DNA of 64,000 nucleotides, from contig BEDY01000003.1 in the NCBI GenBank assembly GCA_002335605.1, positions 1,798,001 through 1,862,000 of the forward strand. Reading direction: 5' to 3'. How positions within the stretch are numbered: position 1 is the first letter of the stretch; the number at the start of each line of letters is the position of its first letter. A program made the translations under genes and the position numbers. Origin of the DNA: Prillingera fragicola (taxonomy: Eukaryota; Basidiomycota; Tremellomycetes; Trichosporonales; Trichosporonaceae). This document shows, one piece after another, positions 44,174-55,954 of this stretch. Under the pieces are notes generated by a model. That model made no database searches and was not told the origin of the DNA. It was given only the letters and a program-made list of their open reading frames with translations.

Positions 44174-46075
44174 TTAGCAGAGGTAGCGGAAGTGGCGGTT
44201 CTCGACGTCGGTGGCATCCATCTCACCAAGGAGACGAGCCTGGAAGGTGCGCTCCTCCTCCGTCATGCCCTCGGCCTCAGCAGCACGCTTCTTGTTCTCA
44301 CGGTGGTAGTGGAACCACCAGAAGCCAGTGACGAAAATGTTGACAATGACGGTGACGGCGGCACCGGTAAGACCCCGGCGGTAAAGGGGCGCGTCTGATG
44401 GAAGCATGATCTCGGCGCCAATAATGTTGCCAGTGCAGTAAGCCATGAGCGAGGTGGCGCCGAAGAAGGCCTTCTTGGTGCGGCCGGCGACGTTCATGGA
44501 GATGACGGGCCATGCGACAACGAAAGTCGAGACGGTGCTGACAGCACTGAAGCAGAAGACGATCCACTTGCCCCACTTGCCGACGTCATTGGCGAGGCCG
44601 ACAAAGAGCATGACAAAGCACACAACGGCCTGCGAGACGATCGCAAGAGGGAAACGCATGAACGGGAAATTGTAGACAGTGACGCCGGAGATGATGACGA
44701 TGCAGAAGGTGATGCCGTACATCGGGAGCGAGAACAGGATCGATTCGAGGCTCGTGAACCCAAAGCTCTTGAAGAGGAGAACTTGGAATGTCGTAATGAT
44801 ACCGTTCGGAATGTTACCGCAGAGGTTGTACAGAACAGCGCAGTACCACTGGGGGTCGCGGAAGCACTCGGCAATCTGGCCCCACTTCCAAGGGTGAACC
44901 TCACCACCGCCAGCTGCGTTTTGTTAGCACAAGGCAACGAAAAACGTCCACAGTCACTCACTTGCGTTCGACGCAATACGGGCCTTCGCCATGCGCTTCT
45001 CGCGCTTGGAGAGCCACCAAACCTCATCGGGGGTACCGCCAAAGACCAGGAAGATGATGCCCATACCCACGGTGATACCACCCAGGAAAAGGTTGATCAC
45101 GCGCCAAGCAGCCAAGCCGCCATTCTTCTGAGCGTTGAGGCCAATGTAATAAATTCCAACACTGAAGATCATTGCGAAGAAGGTGTCTGGCCGTTAGCGA
45201 AGAAATTGCAAAGCTAGAGCGAGATCAGACACTCACTCATTGCGTAGTAGCATGACTGACGCAGAGTCTGCTCCTTGCGAAGGTACCATGAGGTGGTAAA
45301 GATGGCGAAACCAGGGGTTACGACACTCTCAAACCATCCGAGCAGAACACGCACGAAGGACAATTGTATGTAGTTGTTGCAGGCGCCGAGACACATGACG
45401 ATGCCACCCCAGATAATAACACATGTTGCCAGTGCACGGCCAAGAGGGAAGCGCTGGAGAACAAAAGCCATAGGAATCTGTGCACAGAGATAGGCGACAT
45501 CTGTTGAAGGTCAGCCACACTTCGGAACAATCACGGGCCAGCAATTCTATTTCAGGGTTGAGATAGAGCCGTATGGGTGGAGCCGAGCCCTCTCGGTTCA
45601 CCGTTGCTGGACAAAAGTGACTCACAGAAAAAGGTGGTGAGGTTGTTGTACTGCTTGCCGACGAGACCAGTGTCCTCGCGCAGACCGAAGACGACACCCG
45701 CAGAGAGAGACGTCTTGTCGGAGAACTGGAGGCCGTACACTGTTCATTAGTTTAATTCTTGGCTTGTATAACTGTATTGACACTCACGAATCATGAGCAT
45801 GGGCTGCCGTCAGCAAAGTGAAAAAGCGGTTTGAAACTCACCATGAGAATGAGGTCGAATTTGCGCCTGAGCTTGCTGTACTCTTGCGGACTGTTGTCAG
45901 CGATGTCCGGAGCTTGGGTGACTCACGTAAACTCATCGTGTGCGTGGACAAGGTCGGCGGCCTCCTCCTTGGTCATGTCGCCGTGACCGCGGCGAATGGA
46001 GTGTTGGCCGTCCACTGAGGCGACTGTAACACCGCCCTCCTCCTTCATGTCGTAGCGTTCCTTCTCAAGAGACAT
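44174..46075 (-). CDS. MFS transporter, allantoate permease type (second copy)
   Basis: Same family as the transporter at 4694-6569. The start at 46075 gives MSLEKERYDMKEEGGVTVAS, a charged cytosolic N-terminus. TM1 is assembled from KLRRKFDLILM, a 16-nt micro-exon (45788-45803, PMLMI) and LYGLQFSDKTSLSAGVVFGL. Then AYLCAQIPMAFVLQRFPLGR, GACNNYIQLSFVRVLLGWFE, SWYLRKEQTLRQ, NGGLAAWRVINLFLGG, GGTPDEVWWLSKREKRMAK and WPVISMNVAGRTKKAFFGAT. The protein ends ATDVENRHFRYLC. About 520 aa, twelve helices. It shares several intron positions with the first copy (before PMLM, near ADKTS and at the ASN/AGGGE junction), so the two are old paralogues. Substrate unknown. A GATAAG site is at 46103-46108. Confidence 0.9.
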
Positions 46076-47709
46076 GGTATGGTGGCAAGCAAGTTGCGAT
46101 GGGATAAGCTTCCTCATCGGTGCCCTTTGGTTGGCTTTTATTCAATATCACCAGAGATCCAGGATCACGCGCCCGGATTTACTCCCCCCGGCCGTATACA
46201 GAGTTCCTGGTCCACCGGCCCCACGTTGTGCCTGTGGGGATCGCGATAGACTGAGCGGGGTAGAGCAAAAGACGTTCTCACTGGTGTCTGAGGATGTTCG
46301 GATGCCTCGTGACGCTTCTGCGGAGCTAGGGAGGCACCATCCTGGATATTGATTATCCTTTGCGCCTAGTAGTGACTTCCCGTGCCTGACCGGGTTGTAC
46401 GGACGAACGGACTTGCGGTTGTTCCTTCATATCAATGAGATTGCCTGATCCTCGAGTCAACCATTGGAGCACAGCACCGCAATCAAGAAGGCGTTCCGAT
46501 GCGCTATCAGCAGATCTGCGCAGATTCGTTCTTGCTCTCCTGTATATCAGAGTATATCAGAGAGGTGATCTTGGCACCAAGCGCGAGTGGTAAACCGGAG
46601 GAGAGCAACCCGGGCTGCGCTTGTCGACGCGATACGGGCCTGTGATGCAATCGCTTCATTGTCTGCTCATTTGTTGTCCGTGGGCCGTGGGCAGTAGAGC
46701 AGAGCGCAGCTCTGAATTGGAATTGATCAATATTGGAAACTGGAGACTTGAGTGGCGGCTATTCCAGTAGTAGTGGGCAGAAGCGTTCAGGGCTGCTCGC
46801 CTTCTATCTCAGGCTGCCCACCATAGTGCCATAGTGCGTGAATGCCGAAGCGCGCGTAAGGCGCAGATCATCCCCAGGTTTTTCCATAACCTCGTCTAGC
46901 TTGTGCGCTTGCGGGATTGTGTGATTGCCGGTTAATTGCAGCCTCTGTGCACTCGCGAGCTGGCGGGAGCTGGAGATCTGTACCGGTGGAATGGAACGTT
47001 GTCCCCCCATCATCGATTGGCATGATGTCCTACCCCATCTGTAGTACAACCGAGGAATATCGGGGCGCATTTCAGACGTCCAGAAGCGAGCTGGATGGTC
47101 CGTCGGCGGAGTATGGCGAGGAATGCTATCTCGTTAGCTTGACGGCCTTGGCCGCTCCGGATACCAACGCCCACCATCTGACCATCTCCGCGGGAACGGA
47201 GGAGTCGGCTGATGGATGCGGCCGCAGACATTCCATGAAAACATGAACGGCTGATAAGCTGCGTCGCCGAGGACGCACGGAAACGCAAGTGGATAGGAGA
47301 GAGATAGCGAGGGTCGCTCAATTGACTCGCGTTCACGCATAACCTGCACGTCTCCGAATCGGCCGAGACGCGCACGATCTCATAGCAACTGCCAAGACCC
47401 CAGAGAACCGCGGAACGTTGGACCCAGTGTTACGCTCGCGGTGCAGTTTCTCATTAACTTGGCATTGGGCAAGACAACCCAGTTTGTTCGAGTCTTTGGT
47501 CATCACGCTTGTAACTCACAGCGACCCCGTGGTCGCCACACGACGAGAGGCAAACGTCTTCTGTGTAATGCTGCGAGGCTTGGGATAAGAACGGGACTTG
47601 GAAGCGCGAAGAGAATCGTTCAGTTTGATGAGCCCAACCTGGGGTATTGAGTAGTGCGCTTTCACTAGGAGCGCGAAAGCTCTTGTGTACAATCCATGGA
47701 TGTATATGT
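46076..47709. other. Gene-free 1.6-kb region upstream of the second permease
   Basis: No supportable gene; ORFs of 100-121 codons on both strands look like chance. A GATAAG (46103-46108) lies just before the permease start, and several CCGG/CGGCC blocks are present near 46190. A 10-bp tandem repeat is listed separately. A long upstream region fits a conditionally regulated transporter, but that is inference. Confidence 0.45.
46543..46562. repeat. 10-bp perfect tandem repeat, two copies
   Basis: TATATCAGAG occurs twice in a row at 46543-46552 and 46553-46562 within non-coding sequence. Confidence 0.9.
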
Positions 47710-49940
47710 CTACAGCTTGAACTTTTCAATACCGCTCTTGACGAGATCAACGACGGCAGTGTTGTCAAGGGGACGGTACTGGTTGGTGACGAGCTTGATC
47801 ACCTCTTGCGCAGAAAGACCACCAAAGAGGGCCGCAGTTGTTGGTGGGGTGAAGAAGCCACCGCGTACGCTAAACGTCAGCACAGCCACGTTGTCCCAGA
47901 ACCTCACACTTCGGCAATGCCATTACTCAACTCCTCGGGGAGCTCTCCCGTCTCGGCGTGCACAGTGCCAAGTGCCTTGGAGGCAAAGCGCTCGACCTCG
48001 GCAACGTCCATCTCGACCTCGCCATCGTTTTCTCCAGGCCAACGGCCAAAGGTGTGCCAAAACTGCTCCGACGCCAGAATCGCCAGCATCATGCAGATGC
48101 CAATCGTAGGCGCGGCCTCAAACTGGAAGTCCTCCGCTACCTCGTCAGCCACTGGCAACGACCAGCACGTACCAATGCGCTCCTTCATTCCACCCTCGTA
48201 CGCCTTGGCCGACTGAAGGGCCGTGCCCTTGACAATTGCAACGCCACTGACGTTCTTGACAAACGTCTCGATCTCAGAGAATGGAATAGCATCAACAGGC
48301 AGTTCCACACTCTTGAGAACGCCAGCGAGAAGGCCATTGAATTGAGCCAGATCGTCCATATGTTGCTGCTTGAACAGGTTCTGGAGTGTCACGTAAGATC
48401 CAGTGGAGGAATGCATGTCCGGCAGGGACGGCGACAGCGGGCCGAGGTGGTTTGGTGCCAAGTCCAGGAAACGCTGCAGAGTGTGAAGGAGAAGGTGGAG
48501 GTTTTTTGACGAGGCAGAGACCTGCGTCACGGCCGGGTCTTGCAGAAGCTCGGCGGTGCCGTATGGTAAGTCAGAAGATGTCCAGACACGATACGCCTGG
48601 GACAACGCCTCGTCAAAGTTCTCCTCGTCACCCTTGCGGCGCCAGCTCGTGAGCAGCTTCTTGAACTCGGCCTTCTCCTCGGCAGAGCGAGGCAGCTGGC
48701 CGTTGTGAGATTCACGCCAGAGACAGCCGGCGCGGACGAGAAGCACAACCCATGGGATGTGCGAGTGCTCCATAGAGTCCATTGAGTCCATGTCGAGTTC
48801 GCGTGAGTACGACTCGAGCGAGGCAAAAGGCTTGTCAATTCGGAGAGTGTGGGTCGTATCCGGGTGTGTGTCCACAACGCAGTGCTCGCGGAGCTGAATC
48901 TGCAGGCGACCCGTGAGGCCTGAGGTGCGGATGGACAGCAGAGGAATGTCAGGCTCGCCAGGAGTCGAAGAGGCTGGCCATGTCAGCGAACGCCATGGGC
49001 AGCAGCTTACTCTTCCACAGCAGGTCCGCGATGCCGTCCTCGAGACTCGGCGAAATGTTGGAAGTGATGATCAGAGTGAAGCCCAGAAAGAAGCTGGGGT
49101 CGCTGGCAAGCAGCTCCGCAGTGTCCTTTGATGGTCAGCACTGTTTCTCGGGGCAGATAGCACTACTCACGGCGATCTTGGCCTCGCCCTGGACAGCAGG
49201 GTTAAGCTCGCAGAGGAAGCTATGGTATCAGCACTTGCAAGAGCGTAACCCCGCCAGACTCACCGGACCTCCTCGGCGGCGATTGGCTTCCCAACGGACG
49301 ACGGCTCGAGGAAGAAGTTAGTCCCAACATCAGCAGCGAGCGCTTTGGCGTTGCTGAGAATAGTAAAGTGAGCAATCCCTGAAGTGGATCAGCGCTGGAC
49401 ACGTCCGCACGCGAAGAAAGGACGCAACTGACCTGGCAGAACGAGGTTCTTGAGCGTCTGGCATCCTGAGGCGTCGTGACCGACAAGCAGAATACGAGCC
49501 GACTCGAGGGAACGCTGACCTGCTGACGCCCAGAGTCTGTGAGGGGGTACAACGTTGTCAGGCGAAAGGAGGGCGACGTGGTGGAGGTTGGTGGATTGAT
49601 GATCAAGCCTTGGTCAGCTCTTGCATGAGGTCGTCCAGGATCATGCTCACCGCAGTTGGCGGTCGTAGCGACGCGCTTTGGCATCTGGGCGGCTCCTGCC
49701 TCCATGTCAGCTCCACCTTCACTGCACCACCACCGCCAGGCCAGCAGGCAGATCGACTCACGAGGGGACAGGAGTGCCGCGCGAGTTGGGGGTTCCAGTG
49801 CCCAGTGACGACGGTACTGACGGCCACGCCATTGCCGTTGTCGCCTCTGAAATGTCGATAGAATCCTCCATCTTGGCAATCTTATGCGGTCGATGGTCGT
49901 TTGAGGGCGAGGAAGGCGGGTCGCGACTCAGAGTAGCCAT
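47710..49940 (-). CDS. ULA1: Ula1/APPBP1, regulatory subunit of the NEDD8-activating enzyme
   Basis: Adenylation-inactive half of the heterodimeric E1 that activates Rub1/NEDD8 for cullin modification. The start at 49940 (MATLSRDPPSSPSNDHRPHK) is followed by a disordered leader of about 60 residues, unusual for APPBP1. Splicing then gives RPDAKARRYDRQLRLWASAG, QRSLESARILLVGHDASGCQ, TLKNLVLPGIAHFTILSNAK and VGTNFFLEPSSVGKPIAAEE, the E1 N-terminal fold. The middle exon is helical (FKKLLTSWRRKGDEENFDEA). The end, RGGFFTPPTTAALFGGLSAQ with EVIKLVTNQYRPLDNTAVVD, is the standard APPBP1 terminus with GG and QEVIK. There are at least seven introns, one over 110 nt. About 560 aa. The frame extends upstream of the ATG only to a TTG, which I do not use. 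Confidence 0.88.
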
Positions 49941-50418
49941 GAGGGGATGGAACCGGTGGAAGGGCTCCAGCTGCCCTGCGTGGTCAATGCGCGGAGAGGC
50001 GCGAGGGTTGCGACGAGCTAGAGGTCGAGCAAGGAGCGTGGATAGGGTGTACAACTAGAGGTTGCGCGGCCGTGTTGTGCAAAAGGAGAAAAGGCAGAGC
50101 GGTTGAACGCAGTGATGCGTGACTGATAGTGATGTTGTCAAAGATGACGGCACTGAACTCGGAATGACGCCTCCCAAAAGGCCCCGCATTCTTCCATGAC
50201 CTCCATGACCTCCATGACCTCCAACCGTGGCAAACACAACATGCATTCAACACAGATATTATGCTCTTCTAGGGAGGACAAAATACGTCTACTCCGAGCA
50301 ATGCCCTGCACATGTCAAGCTCCTTTTGACTGGCTGCACGGCGGCGTCTCGTGCCAGCTTGGCAGCCTACGAGTGGTGGTTGAAAGCGGCCACTACGAAG
50401 CCTGGGCCTGCCTGCCGT
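49941..50418. other. Intergenic, ULA1 promoter / 3' end of the Apd1-like gene
   Basis: About 480 bp between two minus-strand genes. It contains a 9-bp tandem repeat at 50193-50219. No gene is recognised. Confidence 0.5.
50193..50219. repeat. 9-bp tandem repeat, three perfect copies
   Basis: TCCATGACC repeats three times in a row at 50193-50219. On the opposite strand it would encode a short GGH repeat in a shadow frame, which I do not regard as a gene. Confidence 0.92.
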
Positions 50419-51875
50419 CTACCAGGCCAGGAAACCACAGTCCTTCGCGCTGGCATTCTTGCGAGCGACACCAGCAGCACTGCGAAGAAGACCAGGAACA
50501 ATCTTGCCAGCAAGAATAGTCTCCTCGACTACGCGAGGGATGTCCAGGGGAGAGATACGTCCGTATGAAAGATATGCACCAGATGGGAACAAGATCTGCA
50601 ACGTTAGCAAAACACTTCAACCGCCAGTGGCTCACTAGCATGACGCCGGCATAACGGTGTCCTCCGAGATGGTTGATGTTGAAGATGCCGACCTCTCCAC
50701 CCTCTCCACCGTGAACGCCCTCAATGTCCTCGATGCGGCGGCCAACCTCCTCCTCTCGCTCAGCATCCCCTCCCTCAAGCATTTCCAGAGCCGGTCCATC
50801 CAGAGCGGCAAGCGAGCCGCCAGTCTCGTCGACGCTTACGCCATTCTTCTCAAGCACGTTGATGAGAGCATTGCGGAGGATTGGCGCGGCTATGCCGCAC
50901 TTATTGTCACGAGTCTTATGCGAGCCTGACAATCAGCGTAATCCTGGGCTGCAGGCTAGTACTCACAGAGAAGAACAATAGCACGGTAGGGCATGACGTA
51001 CGAGCGGCGGCGCGAGACACCTTCACCGTCGTTGGTCAACAGTGCACCGGCGCGTCCCAGGTTGCCAGCAAGAGCGCCGTTCCACAGACCCTTGGCACCA
51101 TCACTCGAGTTCTCCACCTCAAGACACACCTTCCAATCGGGGAAGACGAGCGTCATTTGGTCTTCGGGGTCATCCGACTGGCTGATCAAAGACGACGAAT
51201 AGAGGGCAGGTGGTTGGCTCACGGGATGCGAGAGTGGCGTCGAGGGCGGGGGGAACTGAGACGGCAGGACGTACCAAGACGGGTCCAGAGGATCGCCGCC
51301 CTTGCTCTTCTTGCCGCCGGGAAGGTTCAGACTCTCCATGTACTGGTTGATCTGATACGAAAGCGAGCTCTTCTCATCCTGCCATTGTTAGCACATGTGC
51401 TTCACCCTTGAGCACTTACAGTGTGGTCGCGGACCCAGTTGCTCTTCGCTGTCGACACGACAACCACACGACCGACGGGCGGCCCTCCACTTCCTGCCAG
51501 ATCAGACTCCCAGTCGGTGTCGAATCCTTTGGGAAGGTGGCCAAGATCTCCATACTTGTCCTCGACATACTCCGAGTACGTCTTGCCATCCCATGCGTTA
51601 CCAATCTCGGCAACAGTAGGACCGCCGTTGGTGTCCTCAGCGCATGGCGCACTGCAGCTCGCACAGTCGGCGTGAGAGACAGGTACATCGTCCTTCTCCA
51701 GCGCCGTCACGAGCTTGGCATACTGCGCAGCCCGTTCGGGTTCTTCGTGCTTTGGCTGAGGTGGGCCCGGAGTGCTGCGAGCAGAAGGAACTGCAGAGTT
51801 GGTGACAGAGGGAGCTGCAGAGGGAGCTGCAGATCCTACAACCGAGGAGACTGCCGATGCCAGCTTTTTGAACAT
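50419..51875 (-). CDS. Apd1/Aim32-like sucrase-ferredoxin domain protein
   Basis: Cytosolic thioredoxin-fold [2Fe-2S] protein of the Apd1 family, linked in yeast to redox stress and hydroxyurea tolerance. The start at 51875 gives MFKKLASAVSSVVGSAAPSA. The first conserved cysteines are in SHADCASCSAPCAEDTNGGP. Then GDLGHLPKGFDTDWESDLAG, VGRVVVVSTAKSNWVRDHT (exon end) and SLSYQINQYMESLNLPGGKK. The C-terminal domain carries IVLLC-SHKTRDNKCGIAAP (the Cys codon is split by an intron near 50967-50927) and FNINHLGGHRYAGVML, where H-x3-H and the upstream Cys match the non-Rieske cluster ligands known for Apd1. It ends YLSYGRISPLDIPRVVEETI and a basic-polar tail to 50419. Three introns, about 440 aa. 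Confidence 0.85.
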
Positions 51876-52413
51876 GCTGGTGATTGTCAGTGAGAGGGAG
51901 GGATGAGCAATGGGTAACAGAGTTGATTGCGGCGTCTATGTATGACAGCCGTAGGTCATATTTCTCCAGCCTCGGCGACCCTGGTGGCCACCCTGCGCCG
52001 ACTGCGGCCAGCTGCGGGCTCTGCGACGGCGAGGGGAGGTGGTTGCCGCCAGTGGCGGCAAATTGACCGTGCTGTCTGGTCGGAGCCGAGACAACCGACA
52101 GTTCAGATAGCAGCCAAATATTACGTAACGGCACGTGCCAAATCTCTTTCAACCTGTACCTTGCTTCAGTCGCGTCAACTTGGCTCTAGTTGTTTTGAAG
52201 CACTACTACTGAACAGTACCTTCCTTTCTGCACCCTACATCTTGCTCCCCATTTTCGCATCCCAAGACAGCTCTCGAAGCCCTGTAAATACAGCAGTACC
52301 AAGGCATTGTCAGGCATAGCTAGATCCTGGCTCGTCCCATCAAGCATGACCCGGTGGTAAGCTCAACCACTTTGTACACTTGCTGAGCTTGTGCCAGATC
52401 GGCTCGGTAGACC
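51876..52413. promoter_or_regulatory. Divergent promoter, Apd1-like gene / ATRIP-like gene
   Basis: About 540 bp between divergent starts with no coding potential that I trust. Clear factor-binding motifs were not recognised. Confidence 0.4.
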
Positions 52414-55400
52414 ATGCCTTCGTCCGACCCATTCGACGATGATGACATCTTTTCCGATCCCGCTGCGCTTAACGCTATTGCGGCCATTGAGGAGCGTGCC
52501 TTCGCCGCCTCGCAAGCACCGAAGCGTACAACAGGATATCATCACACTATCACCAGGCCAGGTGCGGGGCCGAGAGCAGGAGTATCTACGGTCAAGCCGA
52601 AACTGCAGCCTGCTTCCCATATCAACGGACCAAGGAGTGCGCCAATTCGAGCCACTGGTGGACAGCATGGCGTCAGGGGAGCCCTGCAGGCCCAGCAAGC
52701 TGCTCCTCCCACGAATGCGATCGCAAACGAGGAATCGCCAATGGATGTGGTCGTCAACGACAAAGGACACTACGGCTTTGCCGTCGACGAAGACCCCATT
52801 ATCGATCAGCGCACGCGTCCTGAGATTCGTCAGCTCGTGGAAGCAGCTCCCTTGCGGCCTGCCGAACGTCCAAAGCCCACCGCTGCGGCAGCTGCTGCCG
52901 CATCGCAAGCCCGCCGTGAGGCCATTTTTGGCAGCCAGTCGACTGGGGCGCCAATGAAGCGAACGACGTCTTCGACATCAACGGGTGGAATTCCCAATCC
53001 TCCCCGTCTAGGACCAGCTCGAACCCTTGCTCGCTCCATCTCTACTGGAAATCAAGTCTTCGGCCGCAATGCTGCCGCTGGGCCATCCAGGGCTGTGATG
53101 GGTCTTCCACCCATCGCCTCCCAAGGAAGTCAGCCGGCATCACAGGGTCAGGCTGCACGGAGAGCTGTGTTTGAGCTTGAGGAGGAGCGCAGGTTGCGCG
53201 AGGCTAGCGAGGCAGAAGTACGCGCACTTCGCTCTCGCCTCGCTGCTATCGAGAGCGGAGACAACAAGAATCCCTGGCAAGACGAGATCAGCGCGGAAGG
53301 ACGCGACTGGGAAACAGAGATTGTTGGCCTCAAGCAACAACTCTGGACCGCCCAGGGACAAGCTTCCAATGCGAAGCGCAACCAGGAAACTGTGAGTGCT
53401 GCACCGCGTACCACTCTGACACCTGCAGACAGAAGCCAAGTTGCTCGCCGAGATTGAGAAGCTGCGAGGTAATGCTCGCGACATGGAAACTCAGATGAAG
53501 ACCCGAGAGCAAGAGGCCAAACAACGCATCGAGACCATGAAAACGCAAGCAGTTTTTAGCGTGAGCAGGCTTCTTAATGGCATAGCTAACGAACAGAACC
53601 ACAATGCGTTTGCTTCAGCCTCCAAAGTGCGGCAGCAGTCACAGCTGGCGGCGTCTCAACAGCGTGGAGCACCGACTCCTATGCGCATGGGATCTCCCTT
53701 ACGAGACAAGAGCATGATGACCCCCGCACCTTTGACACGATCGGTGAAGGGCAAAGCCCGTGCGCCACCACCCCCTCGCTTCGACGGCCTTACCAATGCG
53801 TTCAACATCACGCCGACGATCGGTGCGCGTGCCAAGCGCCAACGAGCCGCTGCCGAGCCGCAGAGTCCCATGTTGACGCCTCCCAAACGCCGGCCAGCTT
53901 CGTCGCCAGTGGTGTCGCCTGTAGCCAGTCAAGGTGCTCAAGCGACGCCGGACGGTGAAACTATGGAGGGAATGGACTGGCAGCCAGACTTTGAGCAGTC
54001 TGTGTCATTGCCACCGAGCCTCGACAGCGACCCCAGAGCAGAGTTGATACACCACCTGCTCAACCACGTGGCGTGCTCCCGGCTGAGTGCTCACAAGTTC
54101 AATGTTCAGCCTACCATCTTCAGGATCCTGACACACGACGGCGGTGGTGACCAGCAATGGACTGAGATCAGCAATCGATTGGTGCGATTGATAGGTGACA
54201 CTGATCTGGGATACGAAGATTTCTGTCATGAGCTGCTGGAACTGTTCGCCATGCTTCTTGGTTTCGCCGTTTATGATTTTTCCGTGGACCGCGATGGGGT
54301 GAGTGGGGAATGCACTGGGCAAGGAGAATGACATGCTAATGTACTGCAGCACATTTTCATGGTCAGCGCACTCCGACTCATCGCATCGACCCTCCTGCTA
54401 TTTCCCTCCTTTTTGGCGTCCAATCCAGATGCCGCAACGGAATTGCTGGTAAACTTGGCATCGGCCTTAGAGAAGTGCTATGGCACTCCTCCCCTCAAAC
54501 AGGTGGAGTTTGAGGATGCTGTGGCTGAAGTTTCCGAGGCTGTTTGCTTGTCCGACGGAAAGAGCGCCTGGTGAGTCTGCCGCGAGTGGAAAGAAGATTG
54601 ACGTTGGCAGGGCAGGCGACCAGCTTGCCTTGATCATCTTGAAGCTCATTCGACCCGCAATAGCTTCCTCCAGTCCATTCCGGGCTCTCGATATCTTTGC
54701 TGCTGCGTCTTATCGTGAGTACCACCTGACAAATCCAGCTAACCATGATAGGCCCGGAACACTTCCGCGCACTGGTATGCCCGTGCAATGGTGCTCAAGT
54801 GCCCGTCATCGACCAAGTCGCGCGTTTTCTTGCCAAGGGGCTTGGAGCATGGCCTGTCGCAATCTCGCCGGAAGAGTACCAGCGCTCAGCGCTTGTCGCC
54901 CTTTCAGCATTGTTCGCATTGATCAAGGCCGATCCCGACGCCACGCTGCTCATAGCCGACCAATCTGTCCTCGTGCCCGCGCTGTTAATGGTCATTCACA
55001 GGGAGAGCTCTCGTATTTGGGGTGTGCGAGCCAAGGGAGCCTCTTTCCATGGGTACGCCTCCAACTCTGCATCGACTTGACTGACTCTTTTAGACCTCTC
55101 GAGCTGCTCACCCCAGCAATGATCCTGATGCACCACCTGGTCTACCCACCACCACTCATCAAGTCCTCCGCGTCGCAACTCGCGTCCACCGACACGGACC
55201 CCGACTCTGCCCTCTTCGCCAACACACCGCCGCAGGGCGTGGACCTCGCGCGCAAGCTGCAGGAAGCAAGCAGTACAAAGGAGTTCAGCGGCGTGCAGCA
55301 TGTCTTTGTCTCGACGCTCGGCGCGATAGCGTACGCTGAGGTCGACGTCGACGATGCTTCGTGGGCGTTTGCGGCGCGACCGCCCGCGTTGGGTGAGCGT

Positions 55401-55699
55401 GATAAGGATCGCTGGGCTGGAGACTTGCGGACCGTGCAGTGTGAGTGTTAAGCCGAAGTGGAGAGGGAAACTGACGTTCAGTTCTTGCGCAGGACCTGCT
55501 GGACGCGGTCGTTGAAGGTCCCGAGGGCGACAATGTGTACGAAATCTACGTCAGCGAAGAAGACCATGCGGGAGGAGTCATTGAGGTCAAGGCTGAGGAA
55601 GTCGCGGACGCCATGGACGTTGAGGACTATGGCGATGAGGAGGCGGCCATGGGGGACGGTTGGGCGGGACTGAGCGATGAGGAGTGGGAGGGGTGGTAG
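52414..55699 (+). CDS. ATRIP/Ddc2/Rad26-like DNA-damage checkpoint protein
   Basis: Probable partner of the ATR/Mec1/Rad3 kinase. About 980 aa, eight or so introns. The N-terminus MPSSDPFDDDDIFSDPAALN followed by AIAAIEERAFAAS resembles the acidic RPA-binding segment of ATRIP (an acidic patch followed by a short amphipathic helix). About 190 disordered, basic residues follow. Next is a coiled coil from about residue 250 to 360 (FELEEERRLREASEAEVRAL, LLAEIEKLRGNARDMETQMK). After a Pro/Ser-rich linker with PPKRRPASSPVVSPVASQ, the second half is a helical-repeat region (ELIHHLLNHVACSRLSAHKF, LVSALRLIASTLLLF-like, LALIILKLIRPAIASS, SALVALSALFALIKADPDA). It ends MGDGWAGLSDEEWEGW. The call rests on layout and the N-terminal motif, not on strong sequence identity. 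Confidence 0.6.
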
Positions 55700-55954
55700 G
55701 TAGTCTTGCCATGCCATATCAGATGTATCTGTAAGTCTGCAGCAAGCCTCGTAAAACATTCATATCTCACGGAGCGAACTGATCAAAAGGTCGCGCAAAC
55801 ACTGTACAGATGGAGAGGGGACGAAGCCCACGAAGGGGGTGCCGCCGCAGATATACTTACTCGCGCTTTGTTTAGTTGGCGTGCCAGCGCAAGCACGGGA
55901 GGGCGGCTCGGCCGACACAGTCGGTCGTTTGGAGACGGAGGATGCTTGGAAAGC

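Noticed and set aside
46804..47375. ORFs of 88-121 codons on both strands in the 1.6-kb gap
   Set aside because: Different frames overlap with equal weight and none has gene-like codon use, splice context or family similarity.
49940..50054. In-frame upstream extension of ULA1 that looks like a mitochondrial presequence
   Set aside because: The frame starts directly after a TAG with a TTG and no ATG, and a mitochondrial NEDD8-activating subunit makes no biological sense. The first ATG at 49940 is adequate.
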